From the NCBI GenBank assembly GCA_023251695.1, contig JAHEYE010000150.1:1-8272 (forward strand): a DNA stretch of 8,272 nucleotides, written 5' to 3'. Shown piece after piece: positions 6,418 to 8,272 of this stretch. How positions within the stretch are numbered: the stretch's first letter is position 1; each line of letters opens with the position of its first letter. Both the position numbers and the translations under genes were made by a program. The notes beneath the pieces are model-generated. The model saw only the letters and a program-made list of their open reading frames with translations, ran no database searches and was not told the origin of the DNA. Source of the stretch: Sphingobacteriaceae bacterium. Its GTDB lineage: Bacteria > Bacteroidota > Bacteroidia > B-17B0 > Aurantibacillaceae.

Positions 6418-7890
6418 CTATTTGGTTATACCGGCGGCATAAGGATTAACTGAAACTTCTGTTTTTATTCCTTGTATAACTTGTAGTGTGTTTATATCAA
6501 TAACAGTTATATAACCGTTTTTACCTGCACAAACGGATTCGTGATGAGCCGCAGTTCCGTCAGTTGAAATATTTTGATTAGCAACATAAAGTTTTTTTGT
6601 TGTTTCATCCAGTGCCAGCCCTCTTGAATCAGGCCCAGCATAAAGACTTGAAATAAAGGAATTGGTTTGATAATTGATAATGTAAACAGCACTTTTTTTA
6701 GTGGACCCTGTACCTTCACAACTTACAAATAAGTAGGGCGTGGTTTTTGAAACAACGATTTGCGAAGCGGTTGTCCCTATGGGAATGGTTGCCAATAAAC
6801 TATCATTGGAGGTTTGTAATATCCGGAGTTCAGAAGATTTTCTGCAGACCACAAAATATTTTGTTCCATCATCACTTAATGCGATCGAATATGGATCTAA
6901 ATTCGAATTATAATCCACCGGGACACCTGTTTCCATCGATATTTCTGAGATGACGGGTGTAAGGGTATTCGTGATATTTATTTTATAGATATAATTGCCA
7001 AATTCGGGCGCAACGTACAAAATATCATCCGTCGCATTAATGCAAATATCATTCGGGTCTTTCAATCCCGACTGGTAATCTGTGATCAGCTGCATGGTTT
7101 CAAGATCAACATAAGCTATTTTTCCATTGAATTGTATATCGCCTGCAAATGCTTTTTTCGAATCGGCCGATATGCTCAAAGAAGTCCAGATTCCCGGACC
7201 GATCGTAATTGATCCCTCACAAACATTATCAGCCGTACGGAATTTTTGAATAATTGTTCCTGTTTTAAAGAGCACGTACCAATATTTATTATCGGGAGAT
7301 ACTTTTACAACGGAAGGCGATTCTATAGTGCCCGGTAAAACTCCAACGTCAATATAACGGATAGCTAAACCTGATTTTGAATCCATAACCGTTACCACAT
7401 CACATCCACTGTTAGTAATGTACAGTTTTGTTTTACTTTGGTTATCTGAAAAACTTATATAGCCCTGGTTGTTTGATGCACCGGCGAGAATCCAATCGTA
7501 CAAAATTTTTACTTCTTCTTTCGAAAGCTGATTGTTACCATAAGGCATTTTTGGATTAAGCTGAATGGTCCCGAATTCATCATAAGAGTTTGTATAGTAC
7601 ATCAAAGTACTGAAATCTGTACGGAAGGGAATTACAACAGCGCCTGACCTTGCGCCTTCAAAAAGTTTATTCCATGTTTCAAGCGACAAGCCGCCTGCTG
7701 CGTCTTTGCTTTTATCATTATGGCAACCTGCTGTTGCACATTTCCGTACAACAATTTCGGCAACGTTTTGTGGGTAACCTGTATTCCTGTAATCAATCTT
7801 CCCTATATCTTTAGTACAGCCTAATAATATAAAGAGCAAGCAGAAAAAAATAAAAAAGAAAGATAGCGGCCTGTTTTTATGAATTTCCAT
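6418..7890 (-). CDS. Surface lipoprotein: cytochrome c-like domain plus YVTN-type propeller
   Basis: A 490-residue lipoprotein. A hydrophobic stretch (9-24) ends in a lipobox, ILLGC, with C25 as the lipidated cysteine. Residues 42-137 resemble the small cytochrome c-like domains fused to propellers in Bacteroidota and planctomycetes: NVAEIVVRKCATAGCH gives C51, C56 and H57, and NPKMP supplies M115 as a likely distal ligand, followed by EEVKILYDWILAG. The heme motif spacing is CX4CH rather than CXXCH. Residues 150-490 form repeated YVTN/YncE-type blades (LYITNSGCDVVTVMD, LYVAPEFGNYIYKI, LYVANQN, YITVIDINT). Near the end, HHESVC (449-454) is a possible extra metal or heme site. It is likely anchored to the outer membrane and may pass electrons or sense a ligand at the surface. 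The T9SS propeller gene follows 131 bp downstream. The ATG at 7890 is the only start that keeps the signal sequence. Confidence 0.85.
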   Translation of the reverse strand: MEIHKNRPLSFFFIFFCLLFILLGCTKDIGKIDYRNTGYPQNVAEIVVRKCATAGCHNDKSKDAAGGLSLETWNKLFEGARSGAVVIPFRTDFSTLMYYTNSYDEFGTIQLNPKMPYGNNQLSKEEVKILYDWILAGASNNQGYISFSDNQSKTKLYITNSGCDVVTVMDSKSGLAIRYIDVGVLPGTIESPSVVKVSPDNKYWYVLFKTGTIIQKFRTADNVCEGSITIGPGIWTSLSISADSKKAFAGDIQFNGKIAYVDLETMQLITDYQSGLKDPNDICINATDDILYVAPEFGNYIYKINITNTLTPVISEISMETGVPVDYNSNLDPYSIALSDDGTKYFVVCRKSSELRILQTSNDSLLATIPIGTTASQIVVSKTTPYLFVSCEGTGSTKKSAVYIINYQTNSFISSLYAGPDSRGLALDETTKKLYVANQNISTDGTAAHHESVCAGKNGYITVIDINTLQVIQGIKTEVSVNPYAAGITK

Positions 7891-7960
7891 TAAATGAAGA
7901 TACGGAATTTTTCAATTTCCCGCATAATTCATTAATAGTTTTTTTCTTTTGGTATAGATG
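7891..7960 (-). other. Short intergenic gap before the lipoprotein gene
   Basis: Seventy AT-rich bases between the coiled-coil protein and the lipoprotein gene. I see no convincing promoter pair, terminator or Shine-Dalgarno site. The gap is long enough for a promoter, so co-transcription of the two genes is uncertain. Confidence 0.3.
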
Positions 7961-8272
7961 CTAAGTTTTTAGCTTTTTCAGGATCCGCTGAAAATACTTT
8001 TCATTGGGCATTAAACTTTGCTGAATCCGTTTTGCATATTGGATGCTATCAATGATTTCTTTTTGTTTTTCATCAACTAGTTTTTTCTGGAGTTCTATCT
8101 CTTTCTTTTGTTTTTGAGTTATCCTGAAACGGTTGAACATGAAGCCACCAAATACCAAAGTAAGTATTAGCCCTCCGTATAAAAAGTAACGCTGCTTCTC
8201 TTCTTGTTTTGATTCTAAGGCGCGTATTTTTTTTTCCTCAACAGTTTTCAAACTGTCTGCTACAGCTTTTTT
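7961..8272 (-). CDS. C-terminal end of a membrane-anchored coiled-coil (TPR-type) signalling protein (partial)
   Basis: The reading frame is open to the right edge, so only the last 103 residues are seen and the true start is outside; the in-frame TTG at 8251 is not a start. The visible part has a charged helix (KKAVADSLKTVEEKKIRALESK), one transmembrane helix (YFLYGGLILTLVFGGFMF), a coiled coil rich in K, Q and E, and then EIIDSIQYAKRIQQSLMPNEKYF before the stop. This ending is familiar from Bacteroidota proteins with N-terminal TPR repeats. In many relatives the IQYAKRIQQSLMP linker leads into a SpoIIE-type PP2C phosphatase domain, but here the protein stops about 17 residues later, so that domain is absent. 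The TPR part is inferred, not seen. Confidence 0.8.
   Translation of the reverse strand, partial: KKAVADSLKTVEEKKIRALESKQEEKQRYFLYGGLILTLVFGGFMFNRFRITQKQKKEIELQKKLVDEKQKEIIDSIQYAKRIQQSLMPNEKYFQRILKKLKT

Noticed and set aside
7960..7973. GCTAA-GTTT-TTAGC hairpin followed by T residues on the plus strand, terminator-like
   Set aside because: No plus-strand gene reads into it, and on the minus strand, where the genes are, no T-run follows the stem.

Overview
The window comes from an AT-rich member of the Bacteroidota. The evidence is a C-terminal type IX secretion (T9SS) sorting domain, A-rich leaders instead of clear Shine-Dalgarno sites, a HisKA_2-type sensor kinase, and the end of a sensor-type protein with the SIQYAKRIQQSLMP linker typical of that phylum. 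Every gene lies on the minus strand, so transcription runs from high to low coordinates. No rRNA, tRNA, CRISPR array, insertion sequence or phage gene was seen.

Right part (8272 down to 4028): the 3' end of a membrane-anchored coiled-coil protein at the window edge, a surface lipoprotein with a predicted cytochrome c-like heme site (unusual spacing CX4CH) followed by a beta-propeller, and a large T9SS cargo protein whose N-terminal half is also a propeller. The two propeller proteins are neighbours and may work together at the cell surface. Both carry histidine-rich motifs that could bind metal or heme, but their substrate cannot be read from the sequence.

Left part (3752 down to 1): a tight four-gene cluster, probably one operon. 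It encodes an FAD-dependent oxidoreductase of the phytoene desaturase / hydroxysqualene dehydroxylase / amine oxidase fold, a 221-residue seven-helix membrane protein, a six-helix HisKA_2 sensor histidine kinase, and the start of its response regulator. The gaps are 12 bp, 5 bp and a 4-bp TTGA overlap. The membrane protein matches the layout of the Pyr4/PaxB transmembrane terpene cyclases known from fungal meroterpenoid pathways and a few actinobacteria, including the Asn-x-x-Trp-Glu motif in helix 2 and an Asp in the last helix. An isoprenoid-modifying flavoenzyme plus a membrane terpene cyclase, tied to its own two-component system, is the most interesting possibility here. It rests on motif recognition and gene order and has not been tested.

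The largest gene-free stretch is 275 bp (3753-4027), between the two blocks. It probably holds the operon promoter, contains a 7-bp inverted repeat and a 10-bp palindrome, and has no convincing gene.
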